Notes: generated by a model not told the origin, from the sequence alone. Positions 9,238 to 18,525 are shown, counted from the first letter of the stretch. The stretch is 63,111 nucleotides of DNA from Actinomycetes bacterium (GCA_023387755.1 JAEWHO010000038.1:1-63111), one strand, 5' to 3'. Program-made: numbers and translations.

Positions 9238-9954
9238 TTACTGACCGGCTCCGAACTGCAAGAAGGGGTTGGTACGCAACTCATGCGCCATCGTGGTCCC
9301 CGGCCCGTGCCCGGGCAGCACAACGGTGGCCGGATCGATGACGGTATGCAGGGTACGCAGGGAGGCGGTCATCTCCTCAGCATTGCCTCCGGGCAGGTCG
9401 GTGCGGCCCATAGCCCCGGCAAAAATGACGTCCCCGCTGAGCATGACTAGAGCGGTGCCACGAGTCACCTCACTGGTAGGGACAAGGGCAGCTGCGGCGT
9501 CGTCAATGGTGACGTTACAGAGAAAAACGGTAGACCCCTCGCTATGGCCGGGGCTCGGTATCGCCCGGAGGTCGACACCGGCAAGGCTGCCACCGTCACT
9601 GAAACAGGTATCGGGCAGGGCTTCAATATGAGTCGGTTTGCGGTATTCGCAACCAGCGAGCTCCGCGAAATCCGCGAAGGGAATGTAGCGGGCGGGATCG
9701 TCGAGGCGGTAGAGATCCGGAGCGGGGATGTAGACGGGGGCGTCACCGGCCACGGTAGCAGCCTCCCAAACGTGGTCGGGGTGCCCGTGGGTGAGCAGCA
9801 CAGCAGCCACTTCAGCATCATACTCAGCAAGCGCACGGATGATCGCCGCGCTCGTTTGTGCCCCCGGATCGACGACGATTGCGGATCCATCTTCGGGTAT
9901 TAAAAGATAGGCGTTAGCTGCTAGGACAGGGGAAATAACTCGCCGAATGATCAC
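9238..9954 (-). CDS. MBL-fold metallo-hydrolase (glyoxalase II-like)
   Basis: About 238 residues with the metallo-beta-lactamase zinc motif THGHPDHVW, a DPGAQ segment before it, a later PGHSEGS histidine and the final PGHGPGT. Such small enzymes (YcbL/GloB type) hydrolyse thioesters such as hydroxyacylglutathione, though actinobacteria use other thiols, so the substrate is unknown. I place the start at the GTG of VIIRRVISPV because a perfect TATAAT lies six bases upstream. Another GTG nine codons earlier would lie upstream of that promoter. The gene often sits next to hisS in actinobacteria, and here the gap is 18 bases. Confidence 0.85.
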   Translation of the reverse strand: MIIRRVISPVLAANAYLLIPEDGSAIVVDPGAQTSAAIIRALAEYDAEVAAVLLTHGHPDHVWEAATVAGDAPVYIPAPDLYRLDDPARYIPFADFAELAGCEYRKPTHIEALPDTCFSDGGSLAGVDLRAIPSPGHSEGSTVFLCNVTIDDAAAALVPTSEVTRGTALVMLSGDVIFAGAMGRTDLPGGNAEEMTASLRTLHTVIDPATVVLPGHGPGTTMAHELRTNPFLQFGAGQ

Positions 9955-9960
9955 GATTTG

Positions 9961-9966
9961 ATTATA
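9961..9966 (-). promoter_or_regulatory. Consensus -10 box TATAAT, leaderless start of MBL gene
   Basis: TATAAT is followed by CAAATC and then the GTG at 9954, so the predicted transcript starts at the start codon. No convincing -35 hexamer is seen. Confidence 0.55.
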
Positions 9967-10080
9967 TCGTCCCACTTTCACACGCCGGTGAGATTACAGA
10001 CATTACAGTAGATAGTGATGAAACGTGCCCTGGCACAGACGCGAGTCCTTCGGGTATCGCACCACCTTTGAGGAGCCGAT

Positions 10081-11481
10081 ATGACGCCGCAGCAGGACAA
10101 TTCTGCTAACCCCACCGAACCCATTGCTACACCCCCGACCACCGCGGACGATCTCACCCCGGCTACGGCCGACGGGGCTGCGCCTGAACAGAAGGGCGAC
10201 GTCGCACGCCCAGCTACTCCCGCTAATATCTCTGCCGCTCCCCCAGCGCAGGCTGTCTCTTCACCTGAGTCTTTTGGCCGCGTGGCGGATGATGGCACGG
10301 TCTATGTGCGGGAGGGGGACGACGAACGCGTCGTCGGTCAGTATCCCGACGCTAGCGCGGAAGAAGCCATGGCGTTCTACGTGCAGCGCTACCAGGACCT
10401 CGTAACCGAAGTCGATCTGGCCGAAGCGCGACTCCCTCAGCTGGGTGCGAAGGACGTGGACTCCACTATCGCCTCCCTGCGTGAACAGCTCCAGCAACCG
10501 GCCGCCGTTGGCGATCTGGCAGGTTTGCGAGCACGGGTGGAACAGCTCGCTCAAGCCGGTGAGGCACGCAAGCAGGAGGCTGCCGCTGAGCGTGAGGCAG
10601 CTAAGGCCGAGGCACTTAGTACGCGCGAGAAAATCGTGGCGCAGGTGGAGAAGATTGCCGCTACCGATCCGCAGCGAATTCAGTGGAAGCAGTCCGGCCA
10701 GCGTATCCACCAACTCCTAGAGGAGTGGAAGGATGCCCAGCGTCGCGGGCCGCGTTTAGACCGTAATACCGAGGATTCCTTGTGGAAGCGATTCTCTAAG
10801 GCACGCACTACCTTTGACCGTAATCGGCGCCAATTCTTTGCCGAACTCGACTCGCGCCAAAAAGCGGCGAAGGCAGCTAAGGAAGATCTTATCTCCCGTG
10901 CTGAAGCAATGAATCAATCCACGGACTGGGGGCGTACTACGATCGCTTACCGCCAGCTCATGGATGAGTGGAAAGCCGCCGGGCGCACGAACCGTCGTGA
11001 TGACGATGCCCTGTGGGAGCGCTTCCGCGCTGCCCAACAGGTCTTCTTCGATGCGCGCCAAAGCGCCAATGAGCGCGCGACTGCGGAGCAGAACGATAAT
11101 CTGGCACGCAAACGCGCATTATGTGAGCAGGCAGAGGCACTCCTGCCGATCACCAATCCCCAAGCGGCACGCACTGCGCTGCGGCCCATCCAAGAGGAGT
11201 GGGAGTCCATTGGTTTTGTACCCCGCCAAGCGATGAAGGAAGTCGAGGGGCGGATGCGGGCAGTTGAAGACGCGATTCGCGCAGTTGAGGATGAGCAGTG
11301 GCGGCGAACCGATCCGGAGATCAGCGCGCGACGTAATGCGCTCACCTCCCAGATTGAGGATTCGCTCGCTGAATTGGAGGTTGCGATCAGGCAAGCCGAG
11401 CAGACCGGCGATAAGGCCAAGCTTGCGAAACTCCAGGATGAAAAGCAGACCAAGGAAGCGTGGCTGAAGCAAATCAGCTAA
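10081..11481 (+). CDS. DUF349 domain-containing protein
   Basis: 466 residues of highly charged, mostly helical sequence. After a Pro/Ala/Thr-rich N-terminal 65 residues there are repeated DUF349 units, each with a W-K-x(n)-DD/RN-x-LW-x-RF core: WKQSGQRIHQLLEEWK..LWKRFSKAR, AYRQLMDEWKAAGRTNRRDD..LWERFRAAQ, and a third ending in IQEEWESIGFVP. It closes with a coiled coil. The function is unknown; the location next to hisS and rel is conserved in actinobacteria. A strong Shine-Dalgarno GAGGAG precedes the ATG, and a clear terminator follows the stop. Confidence 0.9.
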   Translation: MTPQQDNSANPTEPIATPPTTADDLTPATADGAAPEQKGDVARPATPANISAAPPAQAVSSPESFGRVADDGTVYVREGDDERVVGQYPDASAEEAMAFYVQRYQDLVTEVDLAEARLPQLGAKDVDSTIASLREQLQQPAAVGDLAGLRARVEQLAQAGEARKQEAAAEREAAKAEALSTREKIVAQVEKIAATDPQRIQWKQSGQRIHQLLEEWKDAQRRGPRLDRNTEDSLWKRFSKARTTFDRNRRQFFAELDSRQKAAKAAKEDLISRAEAMNQSTDWGRTTIAYRQLMDEWKAAGRTNRRDDDALWERFRAAQQVFFDARQSANERATAEQNDNLARKRALCEQAEALLPITNPQAARTALRPIQEEWESIGFVPRQAMKEVEGRMRAVEDAIRAVEDEQWRRTDPEISARRNALTSQIEDSLAELEVAIRQAEQTGDKAKLAKLQDEKQTKEAWLKQIS

Positions 11482-11496
11482 GAGCTCAATGTGACA

Positions 11497-11535
11497 GAGG
11501 GCCTGTGGATAACCTCCACGGGCCCTCTCGTTTTA
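11497..11535 (+). terminator. Rho-independent terminator after DUF349 gene
   Basis: The stem pairs GAGGGCC plus GTGG on the left (11497-11508) with CCAC plus GGCCCTC on the right (11516-11527), including one G-U pair, around a short loop. It is followed by TCGTTTTATTT. It lies 15 bases after the DUF349 stop. Confidence 0.85.
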
Positions 11536-11548
11536 TTTAACTGGACGC

Positions 11549-12085
11549 ATGTGCACCGATGACGAACGACTACGCAGGCTCTTACCACGGCCACTGAGCG
11601 TCCCCATCCTCGATCCCTGGTTGGTTCCAGACTGGCAGCCATTAGCTGCAGTTGCCTGTGGTTCTCCCCTCCTACCGCTATTGCATCTACCGGAGGTGCG
11701 AGTACAGCGGGTGGCAGCAGGCCTGGATCCAGCAGTGACCTTGGCCGGGCGCAGCGCCGCCTGTATATGGGGTGCCCCCGCCCCAGCCCATGCCGAGGTA
11801 TATCCGACGGCCTTGCCACTGCCCGCCGGGGTGCGCACACTCACCCGAGGGCAGGCTCATATGCGTTTTTGTACCTTTGTGGGCGGGTATCGAGTGACGA
11901 ACCCCCACCGAACCGCCCTCGATCTACTCCTCGATCACGGTTTGAGTGCTCTGCGGTGGATTGTCGATATGCGAGCACATATCTCGACCCCCCAGCTTGT
12001 TTCCACCCTGGCTGCGAGCCAGCTCGATCGCGCCGTAGCACGCGAGGCGGCTGCGGTTATGAGCGCTTGGGAGAATAGCTCATGA
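11549..12085 (+). CDS. Hypothetical protein, AbiEi-antitoxin-like C-terminal region
   Basis: 178 residues, no close family recognised with certainty. Two segments resemble the actinobacterial proteins annotated as type IV antitoxin AbiEi-like regulators: LAGRSAACIWGAPAP, corresponding to their S-x-x-A-A-x-x-x-G-x-P-x-P block, and GGYRVTNPHRTALDLLLD, corresponding to their VTSPARTxxDL block. The N-terminal winged-helix part usual in that family is not obvious, and no AbiEii-type nucleotidyltransferase toxin is adjacent. The start ATG has no good ribosome-binding site. The 3' end overlaps the convergent rel gene by 6 bases. Treat the family assignment as tentative; that it is a real gene is likelier than its name. 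Confidence 0.5.
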   Translation: MCTDDERLRRLLPRPLSVPILDPWLVPDWQPLAAVACGSPLLPLLHLPEVRVQRVAAGLDPAVTLAGRSAACIWGAPAPAHAEVYPTALPLPAGVRTLTRGQAHMRFCTFVGGYRVTNPHRTALDLLLDHGLSALRWIVDMRAHISTPQLVSTLAASQLDRAVAREAAAVMSAWENSS

Positions 12086-14389
12086 CGCCGGCGTCGCCGT
12101 GCGGTTGCGCGGGGAGCCACCGGGGTGAACCCGAGCAGCCTCATACACGCCATCAACAGAGCGGATGGCGTTCAAGAGTGCAGACATGTGGGACGCATCC
12201 GCCAGTTCCAGAATGAAACGGAGGACGGCGAGACGATCGCGGTTGGTGGAGGAGGTAGCCGAATGGATATTGACGTGGTTATCGGACAGAATTCGCGTAA
12301 TGTCGTTAAGTAAACCGGCCCGGTCGATGGCGCGCACATGCACCTGGACGAGGAAAGAACCCTGGTGGTGTTCTCCCCAGCGCACCGGTACGATCCGGTC
12401 GGCCTGACGGGCAAGATGAGCGACATTTGGGCAGGCATTATTATGGACGGAAATACCTGCGCCCCGAGTTACGAAGCCTACGATCTCGTCCCCCGGCACG
12501 GGGGTGCAGCAGCGCGCCAGCTTAACCCAGGTATCCCCCTGCTGCATTCCCTCCACTACGATATTGGGCTCATTGGGGGACGGGCGACGAGTTTGCACCT
12601 CACCCGGGATGGTCGCTTCGGCGAGATCCTCTTCTGCGCCCTGGTCCCCACCGACGAGTTCAACCAGGTGGGTCACGACGTTTCCGGCGGAGATATGGTG
12701 TTCTCCCACGGCAGCGTAGAGCGCCGACACATCAGGATAGCGCAGTTCATCTGCCAGCGAGGTCAGCGTTTGATGGTTCATCAACCGCTGGATGGGCAGA
12801 TTCTGTTTACGCATCGCTTTGGCGATCAGCGTCTTTCCCTGCTCGACTGCCTCTTCGCGCCGTTCCTTGGAGAACCATGCACGAATCTTATTCCGCGCGC
12901 GCGGAGAGCCTACAAAGGTGAGCCAGTCCCGGGAGGGGCCGGAGTTTTCCGCCTTAGAGGTAAACACCTCGACCGTATCGCCGTTTTCCAGGCGGCTTTC
13001 AAGCGGTACTAGCCGGCCGTTAACGCGTGCCCCCACCGTGTGGTGCCCAATCTCAGTGTGCACACTGTAGGCGAAGTCGATGGGCGTCGAACCGGAAGGC
13101 AGGGAGATCACATCCCCCTTGGGGGTGAAGACGTAAACCTCTGTTGAGGCCATTTCATAACGCAGCGATTCGAGGAACTCGGCCGGGTCCTGAGTTTCAC
13201 GCTGCCAATCCACTAATTGGCGCAGCCAGCGCATGTCCTCTGCGGCCCCGGAGCCAGACGCAGCGGCTTCCTCCGCCTTCGTAGCATTGGGGTTCTCTTT
13301 ATACTTCCAGTGCGCCGCCACCCCAAACTCAGCTGCTTTATGCATCTCGTGGGTGCGGATCTGCACCTCGATGGGTTTCCCACCCGGCCCTAGCAGGGTC
13401 GTGTGCAACGATTGGTAGAGGTTGAACTTCGGTACGGAAATATAGTCTTTGAAACGGCCGGGCAGTGGCTTCCAACAGCCGTGGAGTGCCCCGAGAACAC
13501 CGTAACATTGGGTGACTGTCTCTACCAGGACGCGAATGCCCACCAGGTCGTAAATATCGTCAAAGTCGCGCCCGCGCACGATCATTTTTTGGTAGATCGA
13601 GTAGTAGTGTTTAGGCCGCCCGGTGACCGTAGCAGTAATTCCCGCCTCGGCCAGCACATCTTTAATCCGACTCACCACATTGTTCAAATACTCTGTACGT
13701 GCCGGGGCTCGATCCGATACCAGGTGAACGATCTCCGCATATACCTCGGGATACAGGGTTGCAAATGAGAGATCTTCCAACTCCCATTTGATCGTATTCA
13801 TACCTAAGCGATGGGCTAAAGGCGCATAAATCTCTAGTGTTTCTTGTGCTTTCCGCTTAGCTGAGTCACTGGGCACGTATTTCCATGTACGTGCATTGTG
13901 GAGGCGATCGCCGAGCTTAATGATGAGCACACGAATGTCCTTCGACATCGCTACGACCATCTTGCGCACGGTTTCGGCCTGGGCAGCGTCCCCGTATGAA
14001 ACCTTGTCGAGTTTCGTCACACCGTCGACGAGCAGCGCAATATCCTCACCAAATTCTTTGCACAGATCGTCGAGCCTATAGGCGGTGTCTTCCACGGTGT
14101 CGTGCAAGAGGGCTGCCGCGAGGGTAGACGGCGTCATTCCGAGTTCCGCGAGAATTTCAGCCACCGCTACCGGGTGGGTGATATACGGCTCTCCGCTCTT
14201 GCGCTTCTGCCCCTCATGGGCTCGCCGGGCGACTTTATAGGCCCGTTCGATAATGTCGACCGGCGCGCCCGGATGGTACTCGTGTAGTGAGCGCACGATC
14301 TGCTCGATGGCAGGATCCACCTTGACGCGGCGGGAGCCCAACCACTGGGGCTGACCAGCGGCTGCGGACTCAGAAGGCGGGTTACTCAT
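12080..14389 (-). CDS. rel: Bifunctional (p)ppGpp synthetase/hydrolase Rel
   Basis: Stringent-response enzyme that makes and degrades (p)ppGpp in response to uncharged tRNA at the ribosome. The 769 residues show the HD hydrolase domain (ALLHDTVEDT, intact HD-x-x-ED), a synthetase domain (RGRDFDDIYDLVGIRVLV, YQSLHTTLLGP), a TGS domain (TEVYVFTPKGDVISLPSGST), a zinc-finger/helical region (KLARCCTPVPGDEIVGF) and a C-terminal ACT domain (VQVHVRAIDRAGLLNDITRIL). An intact HD site means the hydrolase should be active. The ATG follows a TAGAAT -10 box by six bases, so the mRNA is probably leaderless and separate from apt-sec upstream. Confidence 0.96.
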   Translation of the reverse strand: MSNPPSESAAAGQPQWLGSRRVKVDPAIEQIVRSLHEYHPGAPVDIIERAYKVARRAHEGQKRKSGEPYITHPVAVAEILAELGMTPSTLAAALLHDTVEDTAYRLDDLCKEFGEDIALLVDGVTKLDKVSYGDAAQAETVRKMVVAMSKDIRVLIIKLGDRLHNARTWKYVPSDSAKRKAQETLEIYAPLAHRLGMNTIKWELEDLSFATLYPEVYAEIVHLVSDRAPARTEYLNNVVSRIKDVLAEAGITATVTGRPKHYYSIYQKMIVRGRDFDDIYDLVGIRVLVETVTQCYGVLGALHGCWKPLPGRFKDYISVPKFNLYQSLHTTLLGPGGKPIEVQIRTHEMHKAAEFGVAAHWKYKENPNATKAEEAAASGSGAAEDMRWLRQLVDWQRETQDPAEFLESLRYEMASTEVYVFTPKGDVISLPSGSTPIDFAYSVHTEIGHHTVGARVNGRLVPLESRLENGDTVEVFTSKAENSGPSRDWLTFVGSPRARNKIRAWFSKERREEAVEQGKTLIAKAMRKQNLPIQRLMNHQTLTSLADELRYPDVSALYAAVGEHHISAGNVVTHLVELVGGDQGAEEDLAEATIPGEVQTRRPSPNEPNIVVEGMQQGDTWVKLARCCTPVPGDEIVGFVTRGAGISVHNNACPNVAHLARQADRIVPVRWGEHHQGSFLVQVHVRAIDRAGLLNDITRILSDNHVNIHSATSSTNRDRLAVLRFILELADASHMSALLNAIRSVDGVYEAARVHPGGSPRNRTATPAS

Positions 14390-14395
14390 ACCGCC

Positions 14396-14401
14396 ATTCT
14401 A
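14396..14401 (-). promoter_or_regulatory. -10 box TAGAAT, leaderless start of rel
   Basis: TAGAAT, six bases (GGCGGT), then the rel ATG. No clear -35 hexamer. Confidence 0.45.
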
Positions 14402-14450
14402 GTGCTACACGCCTATAAAACCCGATCAGTGTTTATGCGATTTACGCTCG

Positions 14451-14996
14451 TTAAGGGTAGATCACGACGGAATCAATATGATGCCCGCTCAATTTAGCCC
14501 GGCCGCCCAGTTCCTGAAGTTCCAGCAGCATACACAGGGCTTCTACGCTACCGCCGGACCGCTCGATCAGGTCGATGGCTGCGCCGGCAGTCCCACCGGT
14601 GGCCAGAACGTCGTCGATAATGAGCACGCGATCACCATCGCGCACAATCTCGGGGTGAACTTCCATACGGGCTGTTCCGTACTCGAGAGCGTAATCAACT
14701 CCGAAGACAGCCCCCGGGAGCTTACCGGCCTTCCGGATGGTAATCATGCCGACGCCGAGCGCGACCGCCAACGGTGCAGCGAGGATGAAACCGCGTGACT
14801 CCAGACCGGCAATCGAGTCGACGCGCCCTCGGTAGTAGTCAGCCAATCCTTCAATCAGCGTCTTGAACGCTTTGCCGTCGGCTAATAGGGGCGTGATGTC
14901 ACGGAAGAGGACGCCTGGTTCAGGAAAGTCCGGTACTTCCCGAATATGCGTCTGGACGAGCGTGGTTAGCTCAACCGGAAGCGTCGGCGTGGTCAT
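14451..14996 (-). CDS. apt: Adenine phosphoribosyltransferase
   Basis: Salvages adenine by joining it to PRPP to give AMP. The 181 residues match the family. The PRPP-binding loop is VLIIDDVLATGGTAGAA, and upstream are FRDITPLLADGKAF and LESRGFILAAPLA, both typical of Apt. The ATG overlaps the secF stop by four bases (ATGA), so it is translated from the yajC-secD-secF-apt message. The same arrangement next to rel is common in actinobacteria. Confidence 0.95.
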   Translation of the reverse strand: MTTPTLPVELTTLVQTHIREVPDFPEPGVLFRDITPLLADGKAFKTLIEGLADYYRGRVDSIAGLESRGFILAAPLAVALGVGMITIRKAGKLPGAVFGVDYALEYGTARMEVHPEIVRDGDRVLIIDDVLATGGTAGAAIDLIERSGGSVEALCMLLELQELGGRAKLSGHHIDSVVIYP

Positions 14997-16108
14997 GAGC
15001 GTCCCTTCTTCTTACGAGGCTGATGCCGATTACCTCGGTGGTGACCCGGAATCACAGCGGCACCACCACTGGAAACAGCCACAACGGACTCCTCCTGTGT
15101 GGCATCCTCTTCAATCTCACCACGAATCGACTTAACCTGCAGGGTGTGTTCCCGAATCCGCGCCTCGCGGTTACGGAAGACCACTTCCAGCGGCGTGGCG
15201 ATGAAGATCGATGAAGCGGTGGAGATGATCATACCGATGAACAGCGCCAAAGCAATATCACGCAAGGTGCCGGCCCCCAGGAGGAACGCACCGACAAAGA
15301 GAATCGAGGCTACCGGCAAAATACCCACGACCGAGGTGTTGATGGACCGCACGAAAGTTTGGTTGACCGCAAGGTTTGCCCGCTCCTCATACGTCCACCG
15401 GCGCTGCTCAAACAGATCTTGGGTATTTTCCCGAACCTTGTCAAACACAACGACGGTGTCATAAAGCGAGTAGCCCAAAATCGTTAACAGGCCGATAACC
15501 GATGCGGGCGTCACTTCAAAACCGACGACGGCGTACACCCCGATGGTCACAATTACGTCGTGGATGAGCGCCAGGATAGCCGCCAGACCCATCCGCCACG
15601 CGCGGAAGTACAACGCCATCACAATGGTGACCAGAATAAGGAAGATACCCAACCCTTGGAGCGCCTTCTTCGACACATCGGCTCCCCAGGACGGGCCCAC
15701 CGACGTCGAGGTGACTTGGTCAGCCGGCACGTCATAGGCACTGGCGAGCGCATCGCGTACCGCACGTAGCGCTTCCCCTGACGTCTGGCCATCCGTAACG
15801 GGAATATTTTCGGACTGTACCCGAATCGTGTCGGCACCTACGGTGCTCACGCGCGGCGGCTCGTTGACGCCAGCATCCTTGAGTACGCTGCGGGCGTCGT
15901 CACCGGAATTATCGGCAGTTCCGGAGATCGTAAATTCCGTACCACCGCGGAACTCGATACCGGGGTTGAGACCGCGGGTGCCTAACACGATGGCTGATAT
16001 CAACATTGCAACGACCGCAATCGTGAACCACACTTTGCGGCGGGGCACGATCGGGTACGACCGCTCACCGGTGTAGAGCTCATTACCAAACTGGCTCAGG
16101 GTGATCAT
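14993..16108 (-). CDS. secF: Protein translocase subunit SecF
   Basis: Membrane protein that works with SecD and YajC to drive late steps of Sec-dependent export using the proton motive force. It has 371 residues. The first transmembrane helix is near residues 28-45, then the periplasmic P1 region with the family signature GLNPGIEFRGGTEF. Five further helices include FEVTPASVIGLLTILGYSLYDTVVVFDKVREN, the SecF hallmark. A basic C-terminal tail of about 25 residues (HHRGNRHQPRKKKGRS) is probably cytosolic. It overlaps secD by four bases. Confidence 0.95.
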   Translation of the reverse strand: MITLSQFGNELYTGERSYPIVPRRKVWFTIAVVAMLISAIVLGTRGLNPGIEFRGGTEFTISGTADNSGDDARSVLKDAGVNEPPRVSTVGADTIRVQSENIPVTDGQTSGEALRAVRDALASAYDVPADQVTSTSVGPSWGADVSKKALQGLGIFLILVTIVMALYFRAWRMGLAAILALIHDVIVTIGVYAVVGFEVTPASVIGLLTILGYSLYDTVVVFDKVRENTQDLFEQRRWTYEERANLAVNQTFVRSINTSVVGILPVASILFVGAFLLGAGTLRDIALALFIGMIISTASSIFIATPLEVVFRNREARIREHTLQVKSIRGEIEEDATQEESVVAVSSGGAAVIPGHHRGNRHQPRKKKGRS

Positions 16109-18006
16109 CGGGCATCCTCCTTTGGGGCCGATTCAGTAGCAGCAGTCGGTGCAGCGGCATCGCCGTCCTCGTGTGCAGCCGCCCGGCGGGCAGCAGCGCG
16201 GCGCTCTGCGATTGTCTGGGGATGCTCACCCCCATGGCTACGACCCCGCTTTGTCTTCGTGCGCGCAGCAGGTTCCACCCGACCGCGTCCGCGGTAGGCA
16301 GGGCTCGCCCCGAGCTCATCGGGGGCTAGGCCAGAGAAGCGGTGCCCCTCCCCGAAGAAGCGCGTGCGCACCAACAGTTCCAGCATCGGATGGGTGAACC
16401 AGAAGACGACGATGAGATCCATAAGCGTGGTTAGCCCGAGGGTGAATGCAAAGCCACGCACCCCGCCCACAGCGAGGAAATACAGCACTGCTGCCGCCAG
16501 CAGGTTCACAGCGTCGGATGCCAAGATGGTACGCCGAGCGCGCTTCCAGCCTCGCTGAACGGCAGTGCGCAGATCCGCGCCCTCACGCACCTCATCGCGA
16601 ACACGTTCGAAGTAGACAATGAAGGAATCCGCAGTAATACCAATCGCCACGATGAGCCCTGCAACGCCAGGCAGCGATAGTCGGTAGCCCTGCGTGGCAG
16701 AAAGCAGGGCAATGGAGCCATACGTCAGTGCGGCGGCAACTACGAGGGAAGCCATGGTGATGAGGGACAGTCCCTTATACACCAGGAGCATATACACCAT
16801 CACGAGGGCCAGGCCGATAAGCCCGGCGAGGATGCCCCGCTCAAGCTGCTCAGTACCCAGGGTGGCGGAAATCTGCTCCTCAGATTGGACCTCGAAGTTC
16901 AGCGGTAGCGAGCCGAAGCTGAGCTGTTTGGCCAGAGCATTGGCTGACTCGGAAGTGAAGTTACCGGTAATAGAGGCCTGCCCATCATTGATGACGGACT
17001 GCATTCGGGGCGCAGAAATCACCAAGCCGTCTAGCACCATGGCGAACTGGTTCCGCGGTGGCGGAAGGGTAACGAGGCGCTTGGAGCTTTCAGCGAATTG
17101 GTCGGTGCCATCGGATTTGAAGGTCAGGCTGACTTGCCAATCCCCAGTGAGGACCTGACCTTCCATTCGCGGCTGTCCCTGAGCAGACTTGATTTCGGTA
17201 CCTTCGACATCGGCCGGTCCGAGGATGAACTTGCCCGTCCCTTCTTTATCGCAGGCCACGATAGGAGCCTTTGGGTCCGAGGTGATACCGCCGCGCAGGT
17301 TTTCTGGATCGGTGCAGTCTAGTTTCAGATATTCGAGCTGTACCTGTTCCGTAATCCATTTCGGATCGGAGTTATTCTCTGGCTCTCCCGCGGGTTGATC
17401 CGAGATCTTCCCATCGCCATCCGAATCGGCTAACTGCTCATAGCTGGTTGCCGCCGCAGTGTCCGCCGGGTCTGCAGTTGCAGCCGGCGTTGGGGGCGCA
17501 TCAGGGGCCGCAGTGGCATCCGGCGACGGCGTAGCGGCAGAGGGGTCGCTCAACGGTGCGGGCTCAGGTGCCCCGACCTGCAGGACTGGCCGAAAACGCA
17601 TGAGCGAACTTTGCCGGACCAGATCCAACGTCGCATCGGAGGGATGGCCGGGCAGCGAGACGACAATATTTTCCTGCCCCTGACGGGTGATTTCAGCTTC
17701 CGCAACGCCGGAGGCATCCACGCGCTGGCGAATAATACTGATCGCCTCGTTGATGTCATCGGGTGTAACGGCTGATCCATCCACCGTCTTGGGGGTGAGA
17801 ATCAGCTGGGTTCCACCTTCCAGGTCAAGTGCCAGTTTGGGCATCCAAGAGCCGTCAGAGAATTTCGTCAGTAATCCGACGGAACTAAAAATCACCACGA
17901 GTAGAACCCCGAGCGCGGTGAGGGCCCGGATGGCGCTACGCTTTCCAGGTGGCGGCGTTTTCTTAGAGTTTCGGGAGCGCCCTGAGCGCGAAGATACTGT
18001 ATTCAA
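16105..18006 (-). CDS. secD: Protein translocase subunit SecD
   Basis: Partner of SecF in the export motor. 633 residues. A first transmembrane helix at about 28-46 is followed by LALDLEGGTQLILTP, the P1 domain, and a C-terminal block of five helices that includes GLIVAIGITADSFIVYFERVRDE. Residues 146-187 are an Ala/Pro/Asp-rich linker inside P1. Residues 194-205 (DSDGDGKISDQP) match most of an EF-hand calcium loop. A charged, Ala/Arg-rich cytosolic tail of about 70 residues ends the protein. The start is a TTG with AAGAAG upstream; no ATG or GTG precedes the first helix, so TTG is the best choice. Confidence 0.94.
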   Translation of the reverse strand: MNTVSSRSGRSRNSKKTPPPGKRSAIRALTALGVLLVVIFSSVGLLTKFSDGSWMPKLALDLEGGTQLILTPKTVDGSAVTPDDINEAISIIRQRVDASGVAEAEITRQGQENIVVSLPGHPSDATLDLVRQSSLMRFRPVLQVGAPEPAPLSDPSAATPSPDATAAPDAPPTPAATADPADTAAATSYEQLADSDGDGKISDQPAGEPENNSDPKWITEQVQLEYLKLDCTDPENLRGGITSDPKAPIVACDKEGTGKFILGPADVEGTEIKSAQGQPRMEGQVLTGDWQVSLTFKSDGTDQFAESSKRLVTLPPPRNQFAMVLDGLVISAPRMQSVINDGQASITGNFTSESANALAKQLSFGSLPLNFEVQSEEQISATLGTEQLERGILAGLIGLALVMVYMLLVYKGLSLITMASLVVAAALTYGSIALLSATQGYRLSLPGVAGLIVAIGITADSFIVYFERVRDEVREGADLRTAVQRGWKRARRTILASDAVNLLAAAVLYFLAVGGVRGFAFTLGLTTLMDLIVVFWFTHPMLELLVRTRFFGEGHRFSGLAPDELGASPAYRGRGRVEPAARTKTKRGRSHGGEHPQTIAERRAAARRAAAHEDGDAAAPTAATESAPKEDAR

Positions 18007-18030
18007 GGGTGGTCTTCTTAGCGGTGTCGT

Positions 18031-18432
18031 TTATTTACGTTCGTCCTCAGCCGGATCGTCAGCAGGATGCGCGGTGGTAGCGTCGTCGGTGTCGCTGATC
18101 CTCTCACCGTACTCGGGTTCCCCGGCGCTCTCACTATCGACCTCTCCCTCGTCTACCTGCTCCTCAGCCGAGGCATAGGGCGGGATTTCTTCGCGGAAGA
18201 TCGCATTGCGGTGCCACAGGCTCTCGTGCCCCGAGGGGGATTCTAAGGTAACCGTCTGGCCATCGATATCGACGATCGTGCCGTAAAAGCCTGAATGGGT
18301 ACGCACGGATTTACCGATTTCAATTGCCTGATCCCGGGTGGCTTCCATTCGCCCTCGCTGTTTGCGGGAAACCATGGACATCACGAGCATCATGCCGCCG
18401 AAGACCAGCAGCATCATCAAAAGGGGATCCAT
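18031..18432 (-). CDS. yajC: Preprotein translocase subunit YajC
   Basis: Small accessory subunit of SecDF-YajC. 133 residues. One N-terminal transmembrane helix (DPLLMMLLVFGGMMLVMSMVS) is followed by the cytosolic YajC domain with IGKSVRTHSGFYGTIVDIDGQTVTLE. The last 40 residues are acidic and disordered, which is common in actinobacterial YajC. The ATG is preceded by GGAGAGATGG. It is the first gene of the yajC-secD-secF-apt transcript and has a recognisable promoter upstream. Confidence 0.93.
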   Translation of the reverse strand: MDPLLMMLLVFGGMMLVMSMVSRKQRGRMEATRDQAIEIGKSVRTHSGFYGTIVDIDGQTVTLESPSGHESLWHRNAIFREEIPPYASAEEQVDEGEVDSESAGEPEYGERISDTDDATTAHPADDPAEDERK

Positions 18433-18465
18433 ACCATCTCTCCATTAGGTTGATCGGTCCTCCCG

Positions 18466-18494
18466 ATTCTAAGCCAGGAGCGCGCTAAGACCAA
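18466..18494 (-). promoter_or_regulatory. Promoter of yajC-secD-secF-apt
   Basis: A -35 TTGGTC (18489-18494) and a -10 TAGAAT (18466-18471) are separated by exactly 17 bases. The start codon lies about 35 bases downstream with a normal Shine-Dalgarno motif. Confidence 0.55.
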
Positions 18495-18525
18495 GATTCT
18501 GAGCCTGCTGTTTGCCGACATCGCC

